A DNA stretch of 64,000 bases from Halomonas sp. (GCF_011050415.1 NZ_DRFS01000020.1:62001-126000), one strand, 5' to 3'; numbered from the stretch's first letter, positions 52,914 to 62,109 are shown. The notes: generated from the letters alone by a model not told the origin. Made by a program: numbers and translations.

Positions 52914-52930
52914 TTGGCATCTTCCTTGCT
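52914..52930 (+). promoter_or_regulatory. Sigma-54 promoter of aapJQMP
   Basis: TTGGCATCTTCCTTGCT: TTGGCA and TTGCT boxes are consensus, and GG and GC are separated by exactly 10 nt. The start would fall near 52941, about 47 nt before the aapJ ATG. Confidence 0.75.
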
Positions 52931-52988
52931 AGGTTTAGTTACATGCTACGGCATGCATAACGATATTAATTAAACCGAGGGGAACTAC

Positions 52989-54014
52989 ATGTTGAAGAAA
53001 AAACACCTAGCGTTACTGGTATCTGCTGGTTCAATTACCTTGGCGGGCGCAACAACCGCACAGGCTGACACCTTTGAAGATACCGTCAACCGTGGCGCTG
53101 TTCAGTGTGGTGTGAGCGATGGCCTACCAGGCTTCTCTGCCCCTGACGACGACGGTAACTGGCAAGGGTTGGACGTTGATGTATGCCGCGCAGTTGCTGC
53201 AGCAGTTCTTGGTGATGCCGATGCTGTTAACTACATTTCCCTTAACGCTGTTGAGCGTTTTACCGCCCTCCAATCAGGTGAAGTAGATATTCTGTCACGT
53301 AACACCACCTGGACCACTACCCGCGACACTACCCTGGGCCTTAACTTCACCGGCGTTAACTTCTACGACGGTCAAGGTTTCATGGTTTCTCGTGATCTAG
53401 GCATTTCCAGTGCTGACGAGCTTGACGGTGCGTCTATCTGTATCCAGTCCGGTACTACCACTGAATTGAATTTGGCTGACTACTTCCGTGCTAACGACAT
53501 GGAGTTCGATCCGATTGTATTTGATACCTCTGAGCAAACCGTGGGTGGCTACCAAGCTGGCCGCTGTGACGTTCTGACATCTGATACCTCTCAGTTGGCC
53601 GCACTGCGTATTCAGCTAGATGATCCTGAAGCTTCCGTTATTTTGACTGACGTTATCTCCAAAGAGCCGCTGGGCCCTGTGGTTCGTCAAGGTGATGACG
53701 TTTGGTTCAATATCGTGAAGTGGTCTTTGTTCGCGATGATTAACGCAGAAGAGTATGGCGTAACTAGCGAAAACGCTGAAGAAATGCTCGACTCAGAAAA
53801 CCCTGACGTTGCTCGCCTGCTTGGCCAAGACGGCAACTACGGCGAAGGCATGGGCCTTGAAGCTGACTGGGCTTACAACATTATTAGTCAAGTTGGTAAC
53901 TACGCTGAAAGCTTCGAGCGTAACGTAGGTATGGATTCACCGCTTGAAATTGAACGTGGTGTTAACGCCCTGTGGAATGACGGTGGCTTCCAGTACGCTC
54001 CCCCGATTCGCTAA
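52989..54014 (+). CDS. aapJ: General L-amino acid ABC transporter binding protein AapJ
   Basis: Periplasmic receptor of 341 aa with a signal peptide (about 1-26, TAQA before DTFED). Typical AapJ sequence: GVSDGLPGFSAPDDDGNWQGLDVDVCRAVAAAVLGD and SRNTTWTTTRDTTLGLNFTGVNFYDGQGFMV. The Aap family binds a broad range of L-amino acids. First gene of aapJQMP, behind a sigma-54 promoter, so uptake should rise on nitrogen limitation. Confidence 0.93.
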   Translation: MLKKKHLALLVSAGSITLAGATTAQADTFEDTVNRGAVQCGVSDGLPGFSAPDDDGNWQGLDVDVCRAVAAAVLGDADAVNYISLNAVERFTALQSGEVDILSRNTTWTTTRDTTLGLNFTGVNFYDGQGFMVSRDLGISSADELDGASICIQSGTTTELNLADYFRANDMEFDPIVFDTSEQTVGGYQAGRCDVLTSDTSQLAALRIQLDDPEASVILTDVISKEPLGPVVRQGDDVWFNIVKWSLFAMINAEEYGVTSENAEEMLDSENPDVARLLGQDGNYGEGMGLEADWAYNIISQVGNYAESFERNVGMDSPLEIERGVNALWNDGGFQYAPPIR

Positions 54015-54031
54015 GCGTCTCGCTTGACCCC

Positions 54032-54069
54032 GGCCCGCCACCCTTTTTAGCTAAAGGCAATGGCGGGCC
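54032..54069 (+). terminator. Intercistronic hairpin between aapJ and aapQ
   Basis: GGCCCGCCA (54032-54040) pairs perfectly with TGGCGGGCC (54061-54069); inside it CCTTT (54042-54046) can pair with AAAGG (54053-54057). It begins 18 nt after the aapJ stop and lacks a following U-tract, typical of a stabilising structure behind a highly expressed binding-protein cistron. Confidence 0.6.
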
Positions 54070-54105
54070 ATCTGATTGACCTTGCGTGCAGCGGAGACGC
54101 CATCA

Positions 54106-55296
54106 ATGTCTGTAAGACCCAACATTCGCCCCGCCGGCCACAAGCCGCCGTTTTGGCGAGATCGCGCTAAACGCGCACTTATTTTTCAGCTCATTTTAGT
54201 CGCCGTTGTTGCGGCTTTCCTGATCTATATTATCGGCAATACCCAAGACAACCTGAATGCCCGCGGCATAACGACCGGCTTTGGCTTCTTAAATAACACA
54301 GCTGGCTTTGGTATTGGACAAACCTTAATCGAGTACACCTCCAGGAGCTCCTACGGCCGTACGTTCATCATCGGTTTGCTCAACACGCTGCTGGTGGGCG
54401 GGTTAGGCGTATTAGCCGCCTCTATTATTGGTTTCATTGTGGGTATTGCGCGGCTATCGCCCAATTGGCTAATTGCTAAGCTGGCCAATGCCTATATCGA
54501 AACGTTTCGTAATATCCCTCTGCTGCTGCAGATTTTCTTCTGGTATTTCGCGGTTCTGCGCACACTCCCCAGTGCCCGGGATAGTATGGCGTTTGGTGAA
54601 GTCATCTTTCTTAACGTTCGGGGGCTGTTCTTACCTGAACCACTGTTTGAATCGGGTTTTGGTCTGATTCCGGCGACGCTGATTGCCGCCATCATTGCCA
54701 GTATTGCACTGGTTATCTGGAACAGACGGCGACACGAAGCCACCGGCAAGCGCCTGCCCGCAGGCTGGATTTCATTAGCGTTGATTATTGGCCTTCCTAT
54801 GCTGGTTTTGGTGGCCACTGGCGTTCCCATCACCTGGGATGTACCGGAACTTCGCGGCTTCAATTTCCGTGGTGGCATCACTATTATTCCGGAGTTTCTA
54901 GCCCTGTGGTTGGCTCTCTCCATCTATACCGCATCGTTTATTGCAGAAATTGTCCGCTCAGGTATCCAGGCCATTCCTCATGGCCAAACGGAAGCCGCAC
55001 AAGCGTTGAGCCTGCCGCGCAAGCTGGTACTGAGGTTAGTGGTGATTCCCCAAGCCATGCGCGTCATCATTCCGCCGCTCACTAGCCAATATCTCAACCT
55101 GATTAAAAACTCGTCATTGGCCACCGCCATCGGCTATCCGGATCTTGTCTCGGTATTTGCCGGCACCACTCTCAACCAGACCGGTCAGGCAATCGAAGTT
55201 ATTGCCATGACCATGGCGGTTTATCTGATCATCAGCTTGCTGGTGTCCATGTTCATGAACTGGTTCAACGCTCGCGTTGCGCTGGTCGAACGCTAA
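54106..55296 (+). CDS. aapQ: General L-amino acid ABC transporter permease AapQ
   Basis: Membrane subunit of 396 aa with the ATG at 54106 (GGAGA upstream; a TTG ten codons earlier is weaker). The His/Glu/Gln-type permease core (YGRTFIIGLLNTLLVGGLGV, NIPLLLQIFFW, EAA loop SGIQAIPHGQTEAAQALSLPRKLVLRLVVIPQAMRVIIPPL) is interrupted by the large insert usual in AapQ. Forms a heterodimer with AapM. Confidence 0.91.
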   Translation: MSVRPNIRPAGHKPPFWRDRAKRALIFQLILVAVVAAFLIYIIGNTQDNLNARGITTGFGFLNNTAGFGIGQTLIEYTSRSSYGRTFIIGLLNTLLVGGLGVLAASIIGFIVGIARLSPNWLIAKLANAYIETFRNIPLLLQIFFWYFAVLRTLPSARDSMAFGEVIFLNVRGLFLPEPLFESGFGLIPATLIAAIIASIALVIWNRRRHEATGKRLPAGWISLALIIGLPMLVLVATGVPITWDVPELRGFNFRGGITIIPEFLALWLALSIYTASFIAEIVRSGIQAIPHGQTEAAQALSLPRKLVLRLVVIPQAMRVIIPPLTSQYLNLIKNSSLATAIGYPDLVSVFAGTTLNQTGQAIEVIAMTMAVYLIISLLVSMFMNWFNARVALVER

Positions 55297-55311
55297 GCCG
55301 GAGGCGACCCA

Positions 55312-56412
55312 ATGATTCACAATAAAGAAGTGATTCCCGCACAACCGGCTCCTAAAGGCACCATTGGCCCGATTGCCTGGTTACGTGGCAATTTGTTTAA
55401 TGGCCCTATCAATAGTCTGTTTACGCTGCTGGGCCTGTATGTACTGTATCTACTGGTGGTGCCAACGATCCAGTGGGCATTTATCGATGCGGACTGGGTG
55501 GGTACCAGCCGGGAAGATTGTTCCCGGGTAGGTGCCTGCTGGGTATTTGTGAACGCGCGTTTCAATCAGTTTATGTATGGGCTCTACCCAAGCAGCGAAT
55601 ATTGGCGCGCCAATATTGTGTTTGGTATGTTCGCCGCGATTATCGCCTGGATGGTGATCCCCCGTTTACCCTTCAAACGCTGGGTAGCGGTGTTCGCCTT
55701 GCTGGCGTTCCCGGTGATCGCTTATGTATTGCTACATGGCGGCTACTTCGACCTTCCACGGGTTTCCACCCACCGCTGGGGCGGCTTAATGCTGACCCTG
55801 CTGCTGGCAACAGTGGGTATGGTGGGCGCACTGCCGATTGGTATTGTGCTGGCACTCGGGCGGCGCTCGAACATGCCGATCGTCAAAAGCTTTTGCGTGA
55901 TTTTCATCGAATTTTGGCGCGGCGTACCGCTGATCACCATTCTGTTCATGGCATCAGTCATGCTACCGCTGTTTTTGCCCACAGGTATGGGCGTTGACCG
56001 CCTCGTTCGTGCCTTGATCGGCCTAACGCTGTTCCAAAGCGCCTACATGGCAGAAGTTATTCGCGGCGGCCTACAGGCCATACCCAAAGGCCAGGAAGAG
56101 GCTGCAGCGGCATTGGGAATGACGTACTGGAAGCGCATGGGGCTGATTGTGATGCCGCAGGCACTGAAAATGATGATTCCCGGCATCGTCAATACGTTTA
56201 TCTCGCTGTTTAAAGACACCACCCTGGTGATGATTATCGGGCTGTTTGACCTGTTAGGCATTGTGCAAGCGGCGCTTTCCGACTCGCGTTGGCTGGGCTT
56301 CTCGCTAGAGGGCTATGTATTTGCAGCGTTCGTGTTCTGGATCTTCTGTTTCAGCATGTCGCGCTATAGCCAATACCTAGAGCGCAAGCTAAATACCGGC
56401 CATAAGCGCTAA
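55312..56412 (+). CDS. aapM: General L-amino acid ABC transporter permease AapM
   Basis: Membrane subunit of 366 aa. An N-terminal extension with its own helices and the motif GTSREDC...GACWVFVNARFNQFMYG is characteristic of AapM; the transport core has an EAA loop (GGLQAIPKGQEEAAAALGMTYWKRMGLIVMPQALKMMIP). 15 bp after aapQ. Confidence 0.92.
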   Translation: MIHNKEVIPAQPAPKGTIGPIAWLRGNLFNGPINSLFTLLGLYVLYLLVVPTIQWAFIDADWVGTSREDCSRVGACWVFVNARFNQFMYGLYPSSEYWRANIVFGMFAAIIAWMVIPRLPFKRWVAVFALLAFPVIAYVLLHGGYFDLPRVSTHRWGGLMLTLLLATVGMVGALPIGIVLALGRRSNMPIVKSFCVIFIEFWRGVPLITILFMASVMLPLFLPTGMGVDRLVRALIGLTLFQSAYMAEVIRGGLQAIPKGQEEAAAALGMTYWKRMGLIVMPQALKMMIPGIVNTFISLFKDTTLVMIIGLFDLLGIVQAALSDSRWLGFSLEGYVFAAFVFWIFCFSMSRYSQYLERKLNTGHKR

Positions 56413-56460
56413 TGCCGCTTCCGAATTTTTAACACCAGGTTTTTTGAGTAGGATTTTAAC

Positions 56461-57222
56461 ATGACACAAGCAGCCACCAACGCCTCTGACCTGATGGTCG
56501 AGATGCGCAACGTCAACAAGTGGTACGGCGATTTTCACGTATTGCGTGATATCTACCTAGAAGTAAAGCGCGGCGAACGTATCGTAGTGTGTGGCCCTTC
56601 AGGCTCTGGCAAATCGACGCTGATTCGCTGTATCAATCACCTCGAAGAGCATCAAAAAGGTGAAATTGTGGTGGGCGGTATACCGCTAACGCAAGATGTG
56701 AAGCGTATTGAGCAGATTCGCCGCAGTGTTGGCATGGTATTTCAGCACTTTAACCTGTTCCCCCACCTAACGGTGCTGGAAAACTGCTGTATCGCGCCGA
56801 TGTGGGTACAAAAAAAGCCGCGCAAAGAAGCCGAAGCCCAAGCGATGCTGTACTTGGAGCGCGTAAGGATTGCAGAGCAGGCTACTAAGTATCCTGGACA
56901 GCTCTCCGGCGGCCAGCAGCAGCGTGTAGCGATTGCCCGCTCACTGTGTATGCACCCCGACGTCATGCTGTTTGACGAGCCCACCTCTGCCCTTGATCCC
57001 GAGATGATCAAGGAAGTGCTGGACGTCATGGTGGAGCTTGCGGAAGAGGGCATGACCATGATCTGCGTTACCCACGAAATGGGCTTCGCCAAGAAAGTGG
57101 CCGACCGAGTTATCTTTATGGACCAAGGGCAAATTATTGAAGAAAATGCACCAGAGCCCTTCTTCAACAACCCGCAGTCTGAGCGTACCAAGCTGTTCCT
57201 TAGCCAAATACTTGGGCATTAA
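56461..57222 (+). CDS. aapP: General L-amino acid ABC transporter ATPase AapP
   Basis: ATPase of 253 aa: Walker [10 protein letters not shown], signature LSGGQQQR, Walker [15 protein letters not shown], switch His in [15 protein letters not shown]. The [19 protein letters not shown] start matches the GlnQ/AapP group. Last gene of aapJQMP; a strong hairpin follows. Confidence 0.92.
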   Translation: MTQAATNASDLMVEMRNVNKWYGDFHVLRDIYLEVKRGERIVVCGPSGSGKSTLIRCINHLEEHQKGEIVVGGIPLTQDVKRIEQIRRSVGMVFQHFNLFPHLTVLENCCIAPMWVQKKPRKEAEAQAMLYLERVRIAEQATKYPGQLSGGQQQRVAIARSLCMHPDVMLFDEPTSALDPEMIKEVLDVMVELAEEGMTMICVTHEMGFAKKVADRVIFMDQGQIIEENAPEPFFNNPQSERTKLFLSQILGH

Positions 57223-57263
57223 TCCACAGGCCCAGTGAAGAAGCAGCTGTTAATAAGTACGAA

Positions 57264-57289
57264 CCATGGGCCTCGCTTGAGGCCCATGG
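57264..57289 (+). terminator. Terminator hairpin of the aap operon
   Basis: Perfect 11-bp arms CCATGGGCCTC (57264-57274) and GAGGCCCATGG (57279-57289) with a 4-nt loop, followed by TGTTTAATAAA. The stem is very stable, but the U-tract is weak. Confidence 0.65.
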
Positions 57290-57347
57290 TGTTTAATAAA
57301 CTTAAAAAACAGCAAACCACCCACTTGTCATCGCGACCCACACCATA

Positions 57348-57431
57348 TGTCATTGCGAGCGAAGCGAAGCAATCTCGGGGTTATGCCACTACAAACAAGA
57401 TTGCTTCTTCGCTCCGCTCATCGCAATGACA
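57348..57431. repeat. REP-like palindromic repeat element
   Basis: Left arm TGTCATTGCGAGCGAAGCGA-AGCAATCT (57348-57375) and right arm AGATTGCTTC-TTCGCTCCGCTCATCGCAATGACA (57398-57431) form an imperfect, about 84-bp palindrome with a 22-nt centre. The core resembles a family of intergenic repeats found in many unrelated bacteria. It sits between the aap terminator and the ridA-like gene. No protein is encoded. Confidence 0.65.
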
Positions 57432-57452
57432 TCATTCACAAAGGATAAGCAC

Positions 57453-57845
57453 ATGATCGAAAAGCTCTTTATTGACCGTGCGCCGCAGCCCATTGCGCCC
57501 TTTTCCCACGCTTGCCGTGTAGGCGACTTGGTCTTTATCACCGGGCAAATGCCAACAGTGCCAGAGACCAATGAAATGCTCTTGGGCACTTTCACTGAGC
57601 AAACCCATCGCGTGATGCAAAACCTGGCCATTGTGCTGGAGGAAGTGGGTAGCGCATTTGAGTACGTGGTGCAGTCACGGGTGTTTATTACCAATATGGG
57701 CCACTTCGAAGAAGTGAATAAAGTTTACGCCAGCTACTTCCCCCAGCCGCTGCCGACACGCACCTGCATTGGCGTGACCGGCTTGGCTGGTGGCGCCGAT
57801 GTGGAAGTCGATATGATTGCCTGGATTCCACCCAGTAAAGACTAA
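57453..57845 (+). CDS. RidA/YjgF-family protein
   Basis: 130 aa with the ATG at 57453 (AAGGA 7 nt upstream). RidA proteins hydrolyse reactive enamine/imine intermediates released by PLP enzymes to the keto acid and ammonia. PIAPFSHACRVGDLVFITGQMP and PLPTRTCIGVTGLAGGADVEVDMIAWIP are family signatures, with the Arg of the carboxylate site in PTRTC. It follows the amino-acid importer. Its stop overlaps that of the convergent phosphatase gene by 4 bp. Confidence 0.87.
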   Translation: MIEKLFIDRAPQPIAPFSHACRVGDLVFITGQMPTVPETNEMLLGTFTEQTHRVMQNLAIVLEEVGSAFEYVVQSRVFITNMGHFEEVNKVYASYFPQPLPTRTCIGVTGLAGGADVEVDMIAWIPPSKD

Positions 57846-58435
57846 ATACCCAGCTGGGTAATACTGGCTGGCAGTAACGCTTGCTGCTCACGGTGCTGTG
57901 AAAGCGGTTTATTAGCCAATGACGTGAGCAGAATTTGCAATGGATCTCCATGGCTGACCAGCACAATGGTTTCTCCACTCACTTTCTGTTCCCACTCCTC
58001 AATGACCGCACGCATGCGCACTGCTACTGCGCTTAACGCTTCTACCTGATGGTTAGTGTGCTCGACATCTTCGGCATCCATCGCCCATACACCAGGATAG
58101 CGATCATCACCCTGCCCCTCTAACTCACCAAAATAGCGTTCGCGTAAGCGTATATCCACGCTTGGCACCAATTCAAACCTGGCGGCCACACGGGCGGCCG
58201 TTTGGCTGGTGCGCAAAAAATCCGAATGCACTACCCGTGTTGGCACTGGCCACGGCCAATCCGCCACCAACTGGGCAAGTTGTTGCTCACCAAGTTCGGA
58301 AAGACCAAAGGCCGTAATGCCCCGTTCTGGTGAACTAACGATGACACCCTGTTGATTCGCTTGGCTATGACCATGGCGCATTAGCAAATAGCGGTTACAC
58401 CAATGGTCGGAGAGCGCATGTAAAGTATTTGACAT
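57842..58435 (-). CDS. Histidine phosphatase family protein
   Basis: Phosphoglycerate-mutase-like phosphatase of 197 aa (ATG at 58435; longer in-frame start at 58486 has no better site). Catalytic YLLMRHGHSQANQ with the RHG motif, the Glu/Arg region RERYFGELEG and the second His in LVSHGDPLQILL are present. It lacks features specific to CobC or SixA, so the substrate is unassigned. Confidence 0.82.
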   Translation of the reverse strand: MSNTLHALSDHWCNRYLLMRHGHSQANQQGVIVSSPERGITAFGLSELGEQQLAQLVADWPWPVPTRVVHSDFLRTSQTAARVAARFELVPSVDIRLRERYFGELEGQGDDRYPGVWAMDAEDVEHTNHQVEALSAVAVRMRAVIEEWEQKVSGETIVLVSHGDPLQILLTSLANKPLSQHREQQALLPASITQLGI

Positions 58436-58640
58436 AAGTTTGTAATAAACCCTAGATTGGAGGTGTCTGCTTTCGAAAATAACCATCCTTCGCGCAAAAT
58501 GTCCACTTACGAAACAATTTAGCCGTAATCGAGTGGAAAACGCAGCGAAGGGAACACGGCAAAGTACGCACTTAGCAAAGTAAGCATTTAGAATACAAAA
58601 TTAGCTTGAACACAAAAATAACGCACAAATGAGGCTCAAT

Positions 58641-59633
58641 ATGGCAACTGCATTTTTCCACAAGCGTCCACTGGCGATGCTCACTGCTGCATCTCTCTTG
58701 CCACTAGCACTGCTATCGTCTCCCGCCTTTGCTGAATGCGAGCGCGGCGATCTGGATGCGATCTACTGTGATGAAGATGGCGACATGGTCGCTGACCGCC
58801 CTACCGATGAATCTGAATGGGCCAATCCCGATACGCTAATTTTTGCGTATACCCCGGTAGAAGATCCTGCCATCTATACCGATATCTGGCAGCCCTTCAT
58901 TGACCACCTTTCTGAAGTGACCGAGCGAAATGTACGCTTCTTCGCGGTGCAGTCAAATGCCGCGCAAGTGGAAGCCATGCGCAGCGGCCGATTACATATC
59001 GCCGGTTTCTCCACCGGTCCGACACCTTTTGCAGTTAACTTAGCAGGCGCGGTGCCGTTTGCCTTAATGGGTTCCGATGATGGAGAGTTTGGTTACACCC
59101 TGCAGCTCTTCACCCATGTTGACTCAGACATTCATGAGCTGGAAGACCTTAAAGGTAAGCGCGTCGCCCACACTTCCCCCACTTCAAACTCGGGCAATCT
59201 GGCACCCCGCGCGCTACTGCCAGAGCTCGGCATCATCCCTGACGAAGACTACGAAGTCGTCTACTCCGGCAGTCACGATCAATCCATGCTTGGTGTCGTG
59301 GCCCAAGACTACGATGCGGCACCAGTGGCCTCAGAAGTCGTCGACCGCATGGCTGCCCGTGGCCTCTACGATGCCGAAGACGTACGTATGATCTACGAAT
59401 CTGACCGCTTCCCCACTACCTCTTACAACTATGCCCATAATTTGCACCCGGATTTGGTCGAAAAAATCGAAGAAGCCTTTTTCAGCTTTGATTTTGTCGG
59501 TACCGAGCTTGGTGAAGAGTTTGAAGGCGTCGAGAAATTCATCCCGATCAACTACCAGGATAACTGGCAGGTGATTCGTACCATCCAAGCGGCTAATAAC
59601 GTGCGTTACACGCCCGAAAACCTGGAAGAGTAA
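58641..59633 (+). CDS. phnD: Phosphonate/phosphite-type ABC transporter binding protein PhnD
   Basis: Periplasmic binding protein of 330 aa with the ATG at 58641 (TGAGG 6 nt upstream). Signal peptide about 1-31 (SPAFAE). The PhnD family core is visible: TLIFAYTPVEDPAIYTDIWQPFIDHLSE, and VAHTSPTSNSGNLAPRALLPE, the oxyanion-binding Thr-Ser loop. An acidic N-terminal extension (ERGDLDAIYCDEDGDMVADRP) is marked. It could bind a phosphonate, phosphite or a related oxyanion; no catabolic genes are adjacent to decide. Confidence 0.87.
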   Translation: MATAFFHKRPLAMLTAASLLPLALLSSPAFAECERGDLDAIYCDEDGDMVADRPTDESEWANPDTLIFAYTPVEDPAIYTDIWQPFIDHLSEVTERNVRFFAVQSNAAQVEAMRSGRLHIAGFSTGPTPFAVNLAGAVPFALMGSDDGEFGYTLQLFTHVDSDIHELEDLKGKRVAHTSPTSNSGNLAPRALLPELGIIPDEDYEVVYSGSHDQSMLGVVAQDYDAAPVASEVVDRMAARGLYDAEDVRMIYESDRFPTTSYNYAHNLHPDLVEKIEEAFFSFDFVGTELGEEFEGVEKFIPINYQDNWQVIRTIQAANNVRYTPENLEE

Positions 59634-59640
59634 AACGTAA

Positions 59641-59661
59641 CGCACCGCCACCGGCGGTGCG
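59641..59661 (+). terminator. Intrinsic terminator/attenuator between phnD and phnC
   Basis: CGCACCGCC (59641-59649) pairs perfectly with GGCGGTGCG (59653-59661) around a 3-nt loop, followed by GTTATTTTTT. A true terminator structure inside the operon, 7 nt past the phnD stop. It should make phnC and phnE transcripts a fraction of phnD. Confidence 0.8.
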
Positions 59662-59690
59662 GTTATTTTTTCGACGATGGAAGCGAACAC

Positions 59691-60488
59691 ATGCTGGAAA
59701 TTACTAATCTGGTCAAACGTTATGGCCACGATGAAGCCGTGCTTAAAGGGCTCGACCTCAAGGTAGAGGGCAACAGCGTTGTGTCTATCGTGGGCGCCTC
59801 AGGTGCCGGTAAAAGCACCATGCTGAGGTGTATCAATCGACTGGTAGAACCAACCTCGGGCTCTATCAAGCTTAACGGCACTGAGCTGGTGAACTTGAAA
59901 GGGGGCGACTTACGCCGCGCGCGGCGCAAAATTGGCATGGTATTCCAAGGCTTTAACCTGCTGGATCGGTTAACCGTAATGGAGAACGTGCTGGCCGGGC
60001 GATTAGGCTACGTTAATCTCTACCAAGCAATTTCCCGCCGCTATCCCCAGGCCGATATCGAACGCGCCTTTGTGTTGATGGAGCGGGTTGGCATTGCCCA
60101 CTACGCCAATAAACGCGCCGATGAACTTTCCGGCGGCGAGCGCCAGCGAGTCGGCGTTGTGCGCGCCCTGATGCAAGAGCCGGAAGTACTGCTTGCCGAT
60201 GAGCCCACGGCTTCTCTTGACCCGCGTACCTCTGAGCAGATCATGATTCTGCTGCAAAGCCTGGCCAGCGAGCTGTCGCTGCCGGTGCTGATTAATATTC
60301 ATAACGTCGCTCAGGCTAAAACCTATACCGAGCGGATTGTTGGCTTACGCCACGGCAAGATGATTTTTGATGGAGTGCCAGCCGACTTCAACAAAGATGC
60401 GTTAGATGCAATCTATGGCGGCATTGAAGCGCCGGATGAGTCGGTTGCCGATACGCCAGCAAAGGAGCGCTCCCATGACTCCGCCTGA
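59691..60488 (+). CDS. phnC: Phosphonate-type ABC transporter ATPase PhnC
   Basis: ATPase of 265 aa: Walker A GASGAGKST, signature LSGGERQRV, Walker B VLLADEPTASLDPRTSE, and NIHNVAQAKTYTERIVGLRHG, typical of PhnC. Start preceded by GGAAG. Its 3' end overlaps phnE by 14 bp. Confidence 0.91.
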   Translation: MLEITNLVKRYGHDEAVLKGLDLKVEGNSVVSIVGASGAGKSTMLRCINRLVEPTSGSIKLNGTELVNLKGGDLRRARRKIGMVFQGFNLLDRLTVMENVLAGRLGYVNLYQAISRRYPQADIERAFVLMERVGIAHYANKRADELSGGERQRVGVVRALMQEPEVLLADEPTASLDPRTSEQIMILLQSLASELSLPVLINIHNVAQAKTYTERIVGLRHGKMIFDGVPADFNKDALDAIYGGIEAPDESVADTPAKERSHDSA

Positions 60489-61287
60489 CGCTCACGCCTC
60501 TGTGCCGCGTACCTGGAAAAAGCCCCCATTTATTGCCAACCCTTTGCTGCGCTATGGCTTGATTGCTATCGCAGTGGTCTACCTGGTGTGGGCATTCGGC
60601 TCGCTGCCGTTTAACTGGACGCGTATCTCTGAAGGTTTACCTCGTGCAGCGCGTATTTTCAGCGGCGGCTTTCCTCCCAATTTTGAACGCTACGGGCTGT
60701 TGATTACCGGCTTTAAAGAGAGCTTTCAGATCGCCATCTTGGCCACGCTGCTGGGGGTTTTCCTATCGATTCCCTTTGCAGTGATGGCTGCCCGCAATAT
60801 CGCCCCGATGCCGATTTATATCATTGGCCGGGCAGTGATTATTATATCGCGTAGCTTCCACCCAGTGATCGTGGCCATTCTATTTGTGGCCGCCGTCGGG
60901 TTTGGCCCACTGGCGGGCATTCTTACCCTTACGCTCTATTCAATTGGCTTTGTCGGCAAGCTGCTTGCCGAGGAGATCGAAGAGATTGATTGGGGCCAAG
61001 TTGAGGCAATGAAGGCGGCCGGCGCTGGATATATCGCCATCCTCTATTACGCGGTATTTCCCCAAATACTGCCACGCCAAGTGGGTCTCTCCATGTACCA
61101 GCTGGATAGCAACCTACGCGCCTCAGCGGTGGTCGGCATTGTTGGTGCGGGCGGTATTGGTGGCACCTTAATGAATGCCTTTGGACGCTACGACTACGAT
61201 TTCGCCTTTGCGATTTTGCTCATTATCATCGCGGTCATTTTGCTCAGCGAAGGTATCAGCGGCTGGGTAAGGAAAAAAATATGGTAG
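60475..61287 (+). CDS. phnE: Phosphonate-type ABC transporter permease PhnE (first)
   Basis: Membrane subunit of 270 aa with six helices; ATG at 60475 chosen for AAGGAG 8 nt upstream although the frame stays open further upstream. EEIEEIDWGQVEAMKAAGAGYIAILYYAVFPQILP is the EAA loop, and SMYQLDSNLRASAVVGIVGAGGIGG is the PhnE signature. Overlaps phnC and the second permease gene. Confidence 0.9.
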   Translation: MTPPDAHASVPRTWKKPPFIANPLLRYGLIAIAVVYLVWAFGSLPFNWTRISEGLPRAARIFSGGFPPNFERYGLLITGFKESFQIAILATLLGVFLSIPFAVMAARNIAPMPIYIIGRAVIIISRSFHPVIVAILFVAAVGFGPLAGILTLTLYSIGFVGKLLAEEIEEIDWGQVEAMKAAGAGYIAILYYAVFPQILPRQVGLSMYQLDSNLRASAVVGIVGAGGIGGTLMNAFGRYDYDFAFAILLIIIAVILLSEGISGWVRKKIW

Positions 61288-62090
61288 ATCACGCACAGCA
61301 GCTTGCCGACCGGGTTTGGCAACGCTACGACCGCAAACAGCGTCTTATTCGCTATGCCGTTCTGTTAGCCACCTTGATGTTGGTGGTATGGGCAGTACGC
61401 GATATTGATATCTTCTGGCCCTGGGTATGGGACGCACCCAATCAAATCTCTGGGCTTGGCGGGCGCATGTGGCCACCCAGCGCTGCCGGGCTAAACGGTA
61501 TTATTGCGGCCTTAATTGAGACCGTGCATATCGCCACCCTGGCTACTTTCTTAACGATTTTTTTAGCCCTGCCGGTCGCCTTTATTGCCGCCCAAAACAC
61601 TACGCCCAACCGGGCCTGCCTGTGGTTAGGGCGCTTTATCCTGGTGTCTAGCCGCTCGGTAAACACCATCATCTGGGCGTTGCTATTCGTGGCGATTTTC
61701 GGCCCTGGCGTGCTCGCAGGTATTCTCGCTATCGTGTTTCGCTCCATCGGCTTTATCGGCAAGCTGATGGGCGAAGCGATTGAGGAGATTGACCGCAAGC
61801 CGGTAGAAGCGATGGAAGCCACCGGCGCTTCCAAGGCCAAGGTGATTGCCTACGCGATTGTGCCCCAAGTGATGCCCGCGTTCTTTGCCATTGTGATACT
61901 GCGTTGGGATATCAATATCCGCGAATCAACCGTACTAGGGTTGGTGGGAGCGGGCGGTATCGGGGTTATCTTGCAGGGTGCGATTGATACCTTCGCCTGG
62001 CCTACCGTGGCCACCATCTTGATTGCCATCATTGTACTAGTACTGATTGGCGAAGCGATCACCAGTGTTCTGCGCAGCAAAGTACTGTAA
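61281..62090 (+). CDS. phnE: Phosphonate-type ABC transporter permease PhnE (second)
   Basis: Second PhnE-type subunit of 269 aa: EAIEEIDRKPVEAMEATGASKAKVIAYAIVPQVMPAFFAIVI and WDINIRESTVLGLVGAGGIGVIL. Overlaps the first permease gene by 7 bp. The pair probably forms a heterodimer. Confidence 0.9.
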   Translation: MVDHAQQLADRVWQRYDRKQRLIRYAVLLATLMLVVWAVRDIDIFWPWVWDAPNQISGLGGRMWPPSAAGLNGIIAALIETVHIATLATFLTIFLALPVAFIAAQNTTPNRACLWLGRFILVSSRSVNTIIWALLFVAIFGPGVLAGILAIVFRSIGFIGKLMGEAIEEIDRKPVEAMEATGASKAKVIAYAIVPQVMPAFFAIVILRWDINIRESTVLGLVGAGGIGVILQGAIDTFAWPTVATILIAIIVLVLIGEAITSVLRSKVL

Positions 62091-62109
62091 ATCGCTTCAC
62101 TTAAGCAGA

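Noticed and set aside
58436..58640. Pho box upstream of phnD
   Set aside because: No pair of CTGTCAT-like repeats with 4-bp spacing was found in the 205-bp gap.
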